From Arbacia lixula (Eukaryota > Echinodermata > Echinoidea > Arbacioida > Arbaciidae), in NCBI GenBank assembly GCA_963669155.1, contig OZ022579.1, forward strand, positions 16,153,040-16,217,039: a stretch of DNA of 64,000 bases, given 5' to 3'. A program made the position numbers and the translations under genes. This document shows, piece after piece, positions 34,601 to 45,741 of this stretch (the first letter of the stretch is position 1; every line of letters begins with the position of its first letter). The notes under the pieces were generated by a model. That model was not told where the DNA came from, did not search any database, and saw nothing but the letters and a program-made list of their open reading frames with translations.

Positions 34601-35806
34601 GAGAGGAAGTGTTGGTCACTGCAGCTTTCTCCCGACCGAGTTTCATTGATGTGGTACATTCCGGAGATCCACCTTGGGCTTGTCTTCTGTTGTAATCTGC
34701 TATCTTATGCCGAACATGGCCCCTCGCTTTCTCTGCCTTGGCAGATTTCTGTAATATCAATACAGACAAAATATTTGTTATCATTATATATACAAGAAAA
34801 ATCTTTTAAAAAAACTTTTCTTTGCAATTTTATTATGTTTCCACATGTAAGAGATATTTCAAAGGGAAAAAAGAAATCATTTAGAGGCTGGCATGGTTTC
34901 TGATAACCCTGATTACCGGTACCCAGACTCCGTGCAAGGCTCACCATTACAAAGACTATAAAATGATATCAACACAGCTTTATAATTTCACTCACCTTAC
35001 ATCAAGTAATCAAGTGAACTTTGTAATGTGAACATTTATTTGTTTTCGGCGTGAAGGATATGTCTTTCAAAGAAAGCAAATGCAATAACAAATGCATAAT
35101 TCTAAGGCTGGGGGTTGTATTTCTCTTACCTGAAGTTTTCTTTGCATCTGCTCATACTGCCTTTGCACCTCAGCAAGCCGTTGTTTAATCTGCAATTAAA
35201 TCAGAGAATCATTGAAAACGAAAACAAATTAATGACCATGTAAGAATGAAAGTTCTTGTCAGTAGTTCTCAACAAAATAGTCAATAGTGACCGGGTCGTT
35301 CTTTAAATCTGCAGCTCTGATCATTTGATGTTACCCGGTAGCTATCCATTACTATAGTAACACCCCAAGACTGTATCTAGCACTATATGACAATGTATGC
35401 ATAAGGATGTCACTAGCATTGGGTTATGTGTGTGGTGAAATAGATTTGTTGAGACTAAAAGAGCTGATTTGCAAGAGTTAATGCGACATTTCCACATAAA
35501 TGAAGAAGCTAAAAAGTGTGCAAAAGATTTATGATTTTACCTTAAAAGTTTTCACAATGTGTTCACACCATGGTAATTCAGCACTGACAACGGCCTTTAT
35601 TATGCAATCAATGATAGTCTGTCTTTCAAGGGCTTTACAAGTTCTCTGTTTTGGGCAATGTCACTTTGCATACCTTAAGGGGGGCTTCTTTCTTGATAAA
35701 CCTTTTTTTGTTTGTTACATGTAAACATGTAATCGGATGTCCCAGTATTTATGACACGGTTGCTTACTTCATTTGTGCTCAGTCCTGCTGCTGCTGGGCT
35801 TGCCAT
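24536..35806 (-). CDS. PALB2: PALB2, partner and localizer of BRCA2, complete, 10 coding exons
   Basis: PALB2 bridges BRCA1 and BRCA2 and loads RAD51 during homologous recombination in the nucleus. Exons in transcript order: 35768-35806 (ATG), 35130-35189, 31245-34748, 30562-30732, 29440-29534, 28963-29154, 28203-28334, 27476-27560, 25310-25473, 24536-24752 (TGA). Phases agree throughout, giving 1,552 aa against 1,186 in human. Residues 1-60 form a heptad-rich coiled coil (LAEVQRQYEQMQRKLQ, then KAEKARGHVRHKI) matching the human BRCA1-binding/self-association helix. The last ~350 residues are the WD40 propeller; GLLFVVAFY, VLNPSNG and NGQFCMWDL align with human GLLFIVLSH, VINPK and SGTIAIWDL. 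The start is chosen because exon 1 has a clean ATG and spaces the coiled coil as in human. Several introns contain repeats listed separately. Confidence 0.93.
25561..27048 (-). mobile_element. Family F repeat, copy 2 (inverted relative to copy 1)
   Basis: The element runs from CTAGAGCAATTCGACTGCCG to CCACTTCGTGGCGGAGGCAT, the complements of the two ends of 13996-15311. It has the same GGAC microsatellite (26940-27002 on plus) and the same internal ~170-bp units. TGACCTTTGACCT occurs exactly six times, with two one-mismatch versions. It lies in a PALB2 intron and is slightly longer than copy 1 by about one unit. Confidence 0.8.
27611..28106. mobile_element. Palindromic MITE-like repeat, family A, copy 3 (best ends)
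   Basis: The ends AAAGGGATAGTTCACCCTGA and TTCAGGGTGAACTATCCCCTTT are inverted repeats. The arms include TTTCAATTAAAGCAG, AAAGAAACAT and ATGTGCGAGGTGCTCTCC. It lies in the PALB2 intron between the exons at 27476 and 28203. Confidence 0.8.
28621..28925. repeat. GA-rich low-complexity tract in a PALB2 intron
   Basis: (GA)n and GAGAGGG-type purine sequence fills the 3' end of the intron, as read on the plus strand. Reading frames on either strand are low-complexity and not genes. Confidence 0.8.
29780..30060 (+). repeat. Dispersed repeat, family H, copy 2
   Basis: Matches 9052-9362 over most of its length in the same orientation (see that entry). It lies in the PALB2 intron between exons 29440-29534 and 30562-30732. 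Confidence 0.55.
30190..30376. mobile_element. Palindromic MITE-like repeat in a PALB2 intron
   Basis: The ends AAAGGGCGTAACTGTACTGG and the imperfect complement CCAGTACAGTATATGCCCTTT are followed inward by AGCAATTTTCTTGCCAATGG and CCATTGGCAAGAAGATTGCT. The outer TTAAAGGG/CCCTTT pair suggests a family of its own. Confidence 0.65.
31245..34748 (-). CDS. PALB2: PALB2 giant central exon (1,168 codons)
   Basis: A single 3,504-nt exon, phase 0 at both ends, covers residues 34-1201. It starts KSAKAEKARG, the end of the coiled coil. It is otherwise low-complexity and Ser/Thr/Gln/Asp-rich with many SQ/TQ sites, as expected for an ATM/ATR-regulated linker. Two short islands look conserved: YYVRKTRSMS starting at residue 664, resembling the YFVRKTRSMS stretch I recall from vertebrate PALB2 near its chromatin-association motif, and TQFPEDFALP near residue 919, resembling human DFQLPDEDFGPL. 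Lysine/arginine clusters (GRRKSVKRQQK, ARRKRRGRK) could serve DNA binding or nuclear import. Human PALB2 splits this region into several exons. The assignments of the islands are inferences from memory of the family. Confidence 0.9.
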
Positions 35807-36001
35807 GATGACATCAGGTGTCACTTGAATCTACACAAAGTATTGTAGAACAGCGGCTATCACTCTTTCACAGGAAGATAGACTTAAAGATCTCCCTACT
35901 CTCTCCAGACCACGCATCTCCAGTCATCCTGCAAGATAGTTAGAATGATACTGATAAGGAATTAAAGTTCACTTCCATAGATGTTGAGACCGTACTCACT
36001 C

Positions 36002-36480
36002 TCTCTCTCTCTCTCTCTCCAAGTGAAGATATCCACAAACAAAGAAGTTTTTAAGGACATATACTAGTTACTTGCAAAGCAAGACCGAAAAAATCAGTCT
36101 CTGTATGGCGTTCGATTCGCTGAGATTTCATCTGGCTCCTCGGTGGTATATCCAATAATTTCGATTACAAAATGCCCTGAATGAGACAGTTATTCCTGTC
36201 TAATGGCGTAATGCACCTCTGTTTCCCAGACTTTGGTTTTGTCTGAGCATTGATTGCCCGGTATGTTTTTTTTTGTTTTTTTTATGAGCATTTGTAAAGA
36301 GCGCAAACGTTTTTGTTACTACTTCTGTGCCCTTATACATGTAACCCATTGTCTTAAAAGTTGTAGAATAAATTACAATTGATAAAACATAATTCAGATT
36401 AAAAAATTGTCAGTGTCAACCAGATATTTACGCCTTTTTTTTTACATGACGTTACACATAATAATCAGGTTGTACAAACC
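36002..36480. other. Region upstream of PALB2, no gene seen
   Basis: From 35807 leftward into this stretch lies the presumed PALB2 5' UTR and promoter. It contains a CT microsatellite at 36000-36019 and T-runs, but no TATA box placed convincingly and no coding exon. Confidence 0.4.
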
Positions 36481-36489
36481 CTGTGACTG

Positions 36490-39400
36490 CTCCCGCGAAG
36501 CGGAGCGGGCTGGTCGCAGTATTAATGTAAGTTGATTAATTATTAAATGAGTAGGCCTAAGAGGAAGACAAAATTAAGTTAGAGTTAGACAAATGAACAT
36601 TATTAGACTGGACATGCTGGATGGCATCGTTCCCTTTTAGACACAATAGCTGGAATCAGTCTAACATATTACGAGTAACAGTAACCATAGCATATGCATA
36701 CGATCCATGTAGACTAGTGTAGTGAGAAGTATCCATCTAAAATTCCACTTCATCGGAAACCACCGCACCACGCCACCAGCACCGAATCTTCTGAATCTTC
36801 TGAAGTATAGTCGACAGGGCGGCATCCACCGCATATCGCCAACTTTTGATGTAAACATCGTGTGTGCTACTGCTGGGACGCTGCGAGCACACATTTAAAG
36901 CTGTCTACGGTGGTTGCCTCGACTATTTCCTCCCGTAATCTATTCCAGTCCCTTGGTGTTCTTACAAAAAATGAGTTCCTATATGTATCTGTTCTTGCAA
37001 ATGGGATAATGATTTGTGCTTGATTATTTTTTCTTGTTCTGCTTTCAGGTGAATATGTGATGTACTCATCTGCACTGATGTCTACTTTGCCCTTTTGTAT
37101 CTTGTACAGCATGGTTAGTCTGTTTCTTCTTCTTCTCGTTTCAAGTTGTTCCCATTTTAATCCTGTTAGCATCTGGGTGACACTGCTCTCCCGCTGATGA
37201 TCCCCAGTGCAGAAGCGTGCTGCTTTCCTTTGGACACCTTCTAACTTTTTGATCTGTCCCACTTTATATGGATCCCAAGCACATGTAGCATACTCTAGCT
37301 TGGGTCTCACAAGTGCAGTGTATGCTGTGGTTTTGACGTCCTTTGGGCAAAACCAGAGATTTCTCCTCAGGAAACCAAGTGTCCGATTTGCATTATTTAC
37401 GGTATTGTTAATGTGTTCAGCCCAAGACAATTTACTGTCTATGGTAACCCCAAGGTATGGTTGTGAACTTTTTTTTGTCGAGCGTCTGGCCACAGAAGAC
37501 ATAGTCTCTGGTAGGGGGTACCTTCTTGTTTGAAATTACCATTACTGAGCATTTTGATGGGTTGAAGCTCATTTGCCATTTGTCCTGCCATAGTTGTAGA
37601 CTTTTGAGATCTTCTTGAAGGGAGACCATATTTTCTTCATTGTTAACTGATGTGTAGACTAAACAGTCATCTGCGAATAGTCTTACCTTGCATTTTAGGT
37701 GTTGTGGTAGATCATTTATATATGTTAGGAATAGTAGTGGCCCGAGGACTGTGCCCTGTGGCACACCTGATAGAACATCTGCGTTTGAAGAGAAGTTCCC
37801 TTCACATACCACCCTTTGTATCCGGTTAGTCAAGAAGTCCTGTATCCACTTCTGAATGTTGTGTCTGATGCCGTAATGCTCTAGCTTGGCCAGGAGGCGT
37901 GAATGCGGCACTTTGTCAAAAGCCTTTGAGAAATCAAGTATTGCCATATGTACTGACTTTCCTTTATCGATGATGCTTGTGATATCATCGATAGTGATGA
38001 TGAGCTGGGTTTCTGTTGAGCGTTTCGCTCTGAATCCATGTTGGGAGTCCACTAAAATGTCATTTTCTTCAAAATGACCCATGATGTGTGAATGAATTAT
38101 GTGCTCCAATATTTTGCATGTGACACTGGTTAAGGAGATTGGTCTGTAACTTTCCGGTGCAGCTCTGTTGCCCTTTTTGAAGACTGCACAGATGTTTGCT
38201 TCTTTCCACTGGCGTGGAAGTTCCCCATGGTCTATGGATGATTGGAATACATCTGTAAGTATAGGTGCAAGTTTAACTGCAAACCTCTTCAGGAACCATG
38301 GAGGAAGTTCATCAGGTCCTGTGGATTTATTTGGTAGCAGTTTTTCGAGTTGTTTCAGGACACCCGCTTCGTGAATCACCAGTTTGGGAATGTCCGGTAT
38401 TATGCTAGGTCCCATTGATGGAATTTCAGACTTATCTTCTCTTGTAAAGACACTGGTGAACTGGCTGTTCAATGCTTCAGCTTTCCCTTTCCCGTCACTA
38501 ATGACTGAATTGTTGGCAATAAGATCTGCTACTCCATTTTCCCCGGGCCCAAGTCGTTTCATGTACGACCAAAATTGCTTGACGTTTTCCTTTAGTGCTG
38601 TTGTAAGTCTGGTTGCTGTAAACTCTCTTTCTGATGTACTCAATGATTTTCTAAGTTCCTTTTGGATTTTTACAAAGGATCGCCAGTCCTTTGTGTCCTG
38701 TGTTTTCCTTGCTTGATTATAAGCCCTTTGTTTTTTGCGTCTAATCCTATGGTGGTTTCTGTTAAACCATGGAAGACTGTTTGGTTTTGCTGCGGTTTTC
38801 TTTGGTACATGTTTTTCCATGGTTTGCTTGATTCCATTTTCAATTTTGTCCCATTTTTCTTGTACGTTTGCATCACGGAGAGAAAAGTATTGTTCGCATA
38901 ATGATTCTAATTCAGTGTTTATTAATTCATCGTTTGCTTTCTTTTGTACATAGTATTTTCTTCTGGGCTGTTTTTTCCACTTAGCTGTCAAGTCCAAATC
39001 TACGATGACTATGTCATGATCACTTATACCGGGCTCTACTTTGATACCTTGGACGAGACTTTCGTTATTTGTGAAGACCAGGTCAAGAAGGTTTCCACGT
39101 CTTGTCGGTTCATGGACATTTTGTTTCAGTCCAAACCCTGTTACTGCCCCTAGGAGAAGCTCGGCTGTATCGCTAGATGCGGTACTTTCTTGGACTATTG
39201 ATGAACTGACCCAGTCGATGTTAGGTTGATTGAAATCACCACTGAGTATTATGTTGAAGCCCTTTCCCTTGTTACAAATTTTTTCAAAAGATTTTTCTAG
39301 TTCAGAAACAAAGTGTTTGTCATCATGACTTGGTTTGTAGGCAGTTCCAATAAGGAGTGAATGACGCCCCTTGAGTTCGATTTGGGTCCATACAAGCTCA

Positions 39401-40500
39401 TTTTCTACCTCTAATTCTTCTTTGCGTGTCATTATTATGTCCTTCCTGCAAGCAGTCAGGACTCCCCCATGTCCTCTATTTTGCCTATCCCGACGGAATA
39501 CCTCATATGTTTCTGGAAAAATTTCATTGTTATAGATGTCGTCTGAGAGCCACGTTTCTGTTCCCTGGACTATATCTGGTTTATACTGGTCCAAAAGTAC
39601 CTTAACTTCTGTGGTTTTGTTCCTAATACTTTGGAAGTTGACTATCATTAATGTCAGTTTACTTTTTGAGCTATTTGTTCTTTGTTTGTTCCTACATGTA
39701 TGCTTTTTCTGAGTTTTACTGGAGCATTGGTTTTTAACATTATTGGATAGATCATTTGCTCCGACTTCGTCCTCACTAAGCACTGAGAATGGGTTTGATT
39801 CACTGCTGTCAAACGATGAGTTGAATATGCTATCTGAGATATTCATGAGTTCACATATTGGACATATCCAGGCACAACTTTTCCCCTCAAAGCTAGCGTA
39901 AATTTCATCATTGACGCCAGCACAAGCTGCATGTATCCACCTCTGGCATCCATCACACTGTATCCCCTTATCATGTCTGGTAACCATTTCGTTACATATG
40001 CCACATGGTTCTGGCTTACACTCATGACACTGCCAAGAAAGTTTCTGCTTTTTTATGTTAATGTAATGTTTAACGCTAACTTCCGTACATTTCACATGGT
40101 ATATTTCATCACAGTCTGCACATTGTAACTTTCTTTGACGCCCCACTATTTCATTGCATTTCCCGCATGTTGACGGCCCAGGGTTTTGACTGATATCTCC
40201 ACCCAACAATAATATGATGACAGAGCTGATGTGTTTCTTTGGTCTTAGTTCAAAATTTGCATTTGCCTTCGTTCTGCATGTGTTGAAGTACACTGCCGGG
40301 AACGAAATGCAGTCCTTTCGTAGGCTTAGGATGTTGTTTTGACTAATTTGCGGGGCTGTTATATCAACACCTCCGCTGCTTATGGCTTCAAAAGTATAAA
40401 TTTGATGTTTCACAAATAAGCTTGCTCTCCCGTCATTACGGGTCAGCTAAGGCATGCCTTGCTGCGATCAGCCCGCTCACGTCGCGCGGTAGCAGTCCCG
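36490..40500 (-). mobile_element. CR1/Jockey-type LINE with PHD fingers and 2A-like motif, nearly full length
   Basis: A non-LTR retrotransposon on the minus strand. The main frame (40413-37432, no in-frame ATG at its head, GTG or another codon in its place) encodes: a hydrophobic stretch ending LLLGGDISQNPGP (residues 68-80), which resembles a 2A ribosome-skipping peptide; two C4HC3-like zinc fingers (CGKCNEIV... and CGICNEMV...); an APE-type endonuclease (VNFQSIRN, GTETWLSD, SGDFNQPNIDW, SDHDIV); and a reverse transcriptase (YRPISLTS, LDFSKAFDKV, GVPQGTVLGP, LFADDC). The 3' fifth continues in another frame (37502-36867: SQPYLGVTIDSKLSW to ASQQ stop). The shift lies in a run of eight A on the coding strand (37469-37476); seven would keep one frame. 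The catalytic residues all look present. No target-site duplication was identified. Confidence 0.88.
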
Positions 40501-41284
40501 GGGCTAAGGCATGCATGGCTGGGCGCTTCATTCATTCCGTCAAAACAACCCATAAACACGATTGATCTAATTTAATTCAAGATAGAAAAAAAAAACAGTG
40601 AGAAGGGATCTTGAGCTTTTCGGTATCCGTTTCTACTCACAATTACAGTTAGTTATCCAATGTCGAACTACCTCACATTCTTGAATCTTGTTGGCCGAAC
40701 TTTTTCAGCGATTGGCGTCTTTACTTGATAAGAATTGCGAACTACGTCGTACGTACGTACACGGCGCGTACGTACACGTACAGTATGTAGCGCGCGACTT
40801 GCAATTTTGCTATAATTTGATTTTCGCGCATTATTAGTCTGTCTTTTCAGCCGTTTCTTTATGCAGATTATGTATATGAAATGCCCCCAGATATTGGGCA
40901 TTTAACTTTGAATTTTTATATTTAATGGTCTTGAACATGTATTGAGTGTAATGATAATGTGTGCATTCATGAAGATTTTTTTTTTTTTTTAGGATTTCCA
41001 TTAGTCTTATATCCAGACCCCCCCCCCAAAAAAAAAAAAAAAAAAAACTGTTCCGAAAATAAAAATGATAAAATTCATGACAGCATTGCTATCTTATGCT
41101 GGAAAGAAGTTTTCAATTTATGCAAATTATGTCAATTGTATAATCTCATGAAATCGATGGGTCCTACCTATAAACTCGATTGCATAAGTGAAATTTACAT
41201 TTTTAATGGTTCTTTCCATGTCCCGATGGCATCAGCTCCGTCGCGTACGATTCCTTTTCTTTTTCCCTTTCCTTCTTTTACTAT

Positions 41285-41321
41285 TTCCTTCCCCCTTTCT
41301 CTCTCTCTCTCTCGATCTCTT

Positions 41322-41387
<66 letters not shown>

Positions 41388-41395
41388 CCTCTCTC

Positions 41396-41464
<69 letters not shown>

Positions 41465-41465
41465 A
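41285..41465 (+). repeat. TC/CCTCTC microsatellite
   Basis: About 180 bp of (TC)n with CCTCTC interruptions. Reading frames of Ser/Leu repeats across it are artefacts. Confidence 0.95.
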
Positions 41466-41876
41466 TTTCTGTCACATTCCTCAGTTATATTTCCTTTCTC
41501 ATGGCGTGTCAGTATCGAAAGTATAGGCTACATGGTCGCTCTACTTCGATACCAAAATAATGTGCAATTTTGATTTTTGTTTTAAATCTGGATTCTTTTT
41601 AACTCTCTGTCTTTCTACTAAGATATTTTAATCACCCGATTTATATATGGCAAGGGAGCAACTCTGAAATTCCATCATTTTTGTCTGTAGCTATTTCATA
41701 AAGCCACAGAATACTGTGGCATATGACCGCATTCCATGGTTGCAACGGTACCTCGGGTAGCATAAACAGCTTCAGTTATAACTTTGTTCAATTTTGGTGG
41801 GCACATTAATACCCTAAATTGCACCCGTTTTATGTACACAAAATACCGTTTTACTTTTTTTGTACAACCCTGTATT

Positions 41877-43512
41877 ACAGTCAGGCCCAATTCCGGATTC
41901 CTGCTATTGGTCAAAATAGCAGGAATTCACTATTTTCAGCGCTGACTCAGTTATGCAATATTACGTAACGAGACGCTCTCTGTAGAATGTCTATGGGAAA
42001 ATTTTGACGGTTAAGACATTCAATTAAACAAAAAATTATTTTGGGCAGAGTACTGGATAGAGTATTCTAATATTTGACAGTTTCGTAAATGGATGATTGA
42101 AATTGTTATGTGTGCGTTTTTAGAATGATCTATCCAGTACTCTCGGCGAAAATTGTGTTAGAAAACGTGAATGGCTTGTATGATTTCAAAAACCCAACGG
42201 TTATAGACGTGTGCGACAGGAACTTCGCGCGAGTTAGAGCGATCGGACACCGCACTGCGTTGTACACGCCACTGACCTCGCGTGGCGAAGTTGGCCGAAC
42301 GAAACAAGCGTGACTATATATGCACACCATCCGATGTCCCCACACAGTGTTTGTACTGTGCACACTGTATCGTCTTTTGTACACTGTATCAGTTCTCTCC
42401 AGTTTGTTCCCAAGCTATCCGATAAGATTCTGTCCTTATATTTCTCACCCAAGCCAGCCATGCATGGTCAATTTCAACCCGATAACAAATCCCCCCACAC
42501 ATGGATGTTATGTAAGATAAACGCTGTCATTCTGGCACTAACCATGGCAACGACTCGTGGGCCAGTACAGTGTTCATATGCACAACACTTGCAGTGCTAA
42601 AAATATACTTTCTCACACCATGGACCAGTGTAAGGTCCATGCTCAAACGTTATCGCCGAGTTCGTATCGAGAACACATAACACTTTTCCCCGTACCTGTG
42701 CGATTGGGCGATTGAACTTCTGTGGAGCTCTGAATAGATGTATAGTGATCTTGCAGACGTTGATATTTCTCCCCAGGATCCGAGTACAAATGCGGAACAC
42801 TGAATTATTGGGAACTATTATCATTATTACGTATCAATGTTTTGCATGACATGCTGACCGACCCATGTGTGTGAGGAGGTGCATGGGGCACTGTGCCATG
42901 GGCTGAAGTACATTGTAAATTGATTCTCCAGCGCGATTCACAGCAGTATTCCAATAAAACTTCGCAAGGAATTAAACCTCGAGTAAGGTAGGATGATGAA
43001 TTATTCGTATAGAGTTCGATAACTTTGAATATAAATGTCTATAACGCATTGTTTATTTCAATCTCTCTCCTTGACTCGTTACTTGTATGTTGCTCTCACT
43101 GACATCACCCCACCCCCCCACCCTGAATTGTCTTACTTAAAATCTATCAATTGTCATATCAAGGGGTATATCCTTGGTCATAATGATACTAACACGATTT
43201 ATGCAAAAGGCTTGTTCACACGCCCGACGCCTTCCTAATTCAATGCAAATTTTCTCAAATACGAGAGAGAAGAGGAAGAGGGAAGGATAGAGAGGGTGAA
43301 ATGGGGGCGGAGGGTAACGCGGTGCGTGTGTAGGTACGCAAAACCTGATGTCATGTAAATTGCCAGCCTTTCGAACAAAACGGCTGTAAACATTCTAGGA
43401 TTCGCACAGTGCCACCGTCTGTCCGTACGCGACCGCTATGGGCAGAGGTTTGCCAGTAGCAGTTTTTCACTATCATCACGATAGCAGGAATCCGGAATTG
43501 GGCGGGACTGTA
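41877..43512. mobile_element. 1.6-kb DNA transposon with Tc1-like ends, non-autonomous
   Basis: The left end is TA-CAGTCAGGCCCAATTCCGG then ATTCCTGCTATTGG. The right end is CGATAGCAGGAATCCGG then AATTGGGCGGGACTG-TA. The ends are inverted with few mismatches, begin with CAGT and are flanked by TA (TATTA on both sides). The interior (41950-43440) has no transposase motif. It contains several short frames with no recognisable product. The TIRs are about 30 bp. Confidence 0.7.
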
Positions 43513-45741
43513 TTACTCTTTAAATGTTGGGGATTGCTTTTGTTACGTTCAATGAAAAATACCATTTTGGTTTTTAGTGTGACTACTTCTCCATCATTTT
43601 GATACCAAGTTGCCACAATTTCTTGTTTCGGAGGCTTCTTCATTTTCCGTTAACAATAGCTAAAAAAAAGTTAGTATTCGGAGATTCTGGATCTTGAAAT
43701 GTTATTTCTCATTCCCTTTGTTATTTTGATAATACTTGAAATAAACACTAATAATAACCTAACTCCTCTAATCATACTTCTATTTACAATGCTTTGAGGA
43801 GTGAGGATTTTCTTTTAGCTGATTTGAAGCCTCCGAAATAAACTTTGAAGACCGTCACACAATTATATTATAATTTATTTATTTCCGTTGGATTCTTTAC
43901 AAAACCTATTCGCTTTGTTTTGAACATTAGATTTCAATTCATTGTTGGGTTGTTTGTACAGAAAACGTGGAATTATGTTTTCATTCATGTTTCACTAGTA
44001 GCACTCTGAGGATGTTATGGAATATTGTGAAATTTTATTTTACTCCTGTTGCATTCTTTTCTCTGCCAGAAAAATAAAGGAAAACACGCTCCATCATCGT
44101 AATACATCCGGTACGTGTTAAAAACTTTTTCTTCTTTTTTTTTCTTTTCGAAATAGTAGGACCAATTTTTGTATATATCACATCATGGACCCACGTAGAA
44201 CAAACAACAACAATCATGGCCATTAAAAAAAAAATGTGCATCACGCATGTCAATCGAGCTGTACCTATTATGGGGATAAAGCATCATGAATATTGATAAT
44301 TTGAATGCCAGAGAGATGAAGAATGCTCCCTTTGAATTAGTAATGCAAGGTCAGCTCCCCTTCCTGTTGAGAAACGTGGCTATGGTTCTGGCTATGGGTG
44401 GGGGTAAGGAGGGGGGGGGGGGGGGTCCTTAAGTCTCAACAAATTCGGTCCGTGCCTATACTTTTGCAATTGTATTTGGTCCGCCGGCGCGGCCCGGTCA
44501 GGACATGACTTATAGATTTCTTCTTGTTTTTTTTTTTAAGTCTGAAAAAGGAAATGGGGCAGGAAAATAGACATAATTTATGCACAAACTAAACATTGCA
44601 ATGACTACCAGAACTGCAGGTAGTCATTGCATGCAATGTTTAGTTTGTGCTTATAATAGTATCACATACAGCTAGCACAATTCTGACATAAGGAAACGAT
44701 TATTCCCACATGAAAGGTCGTTACATGGTATTGTGTGAAGACATGTGATGCTCTTGTGGGCAGGTGGAGGTAGTTATTGCAATGTTTAATTTGTGCATAA
44801 ATTCTGCTTATTATCTACCTTTGATGATGTCACAGGGGGAATCTTGAGTTGGAGGATATTTTGGAGGCGGGGCTTATCAGTGCTGAGAAAAAATATAGAA
44901 AAATTATTTTAAAATATAGGATACATATTTCCATTGAATAGTTAGTGATTTTGTTATGTACATATTATGTCGCATCGACATACATTTTGATGACAGGGGA
45001 CCTTTCACATATTTTCAGAATAGGCCTAATAATAAATATCATTGTAATTAATCTAATGTAATACCTACTAGACCTAATTGTATAGGCAGATATAAAAAAA
45101 AAAAAAAAAAAAATTAAAAAAAATGTACAATGCGACTATATACATCTACAATAATCATGAATTTTATCACCCGTTGCTAGGTCAGGCAATTAATTCCGAC
45201 GAGATTTTTTTAAAAAAAAGTTATATAGGAGCTTGTTGGGATTTTTTGTTTAGCCTTTATTTTAGCTACATAAGCCTGCAACGTACCAGTAAACCATACC
45301 AGCGTTCTCGCCTTTGGTTTAAACAGCAGCCAGTGTGACATGATTCGGCAATTTTGACATTTTCGAAGTCTTTCCGGAACGCTCGAGACAGATTAATCAA
45401 TAAACGATGATTGCGAAAGTATTCGTGACTCGACACATGTTCGCCGACCCTGAGAAAACATAAACATTAGGGCTATGCAAGTTACCAGTAAATTATTCCA
45501 TCGGCTCCCCGCAATTCTTTTAGTTCTGTGCAATGGGACAGTCCGTTCGAAAATAATGGACTAAATTTCAGAACGCTGAACGGTTTATGTAAGCGATTCG
45601 ACCGGCTCTCCCCTTTTTGGGCATAGGAGAAGCACGTCAACACTTCGGAATGTAAGCATCATACCGAAATCAGGCGGAGCTGTGCTGGGAAGCTGATATC
45701 AAACCATAATTATTCAGAGATTTTAGTAGTTAAAGGACAAA
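43513..45741. other. Intergenic stretch before DESI1, no gene seen
   Basis: The stretch is AT-rich with homopolymer runs (G-run 44409-44425, A-run 45092-45111). A small palindromic element is at 44570-44812 (listed). The last ~400 bp before the DESI1 ATG are less AT-rich and contain CG dinucleotides, compatible with a promoter, but no specific element can be named. Confidence 0.4.
44570..44812. mobile_element. Small inverted-repeat element
   Basis: The outer arms are ATTTATGCACAAACTAAACA and the complement TGTTTAATTTGTGCATAAAT. An inner perfect hairpin, CATTGCAATGACTACC / GGTAGTCATTGCATGCAATG, occurs at 44604-44640, so the arm sequence appears three times. Confidence 0.6.

Noticed and set aside
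41285-41570. Ser/Leu-rich plus-strand frame
   Set aside because: It is the translation of the TC microsatellite.
42100-42620. Possible exons inside the 1.6-kb Tc1-ended element
   Set aside because: Frames are 60-100 codons, overlap on several strands and show no recognisable protein block or consistent splice phases.
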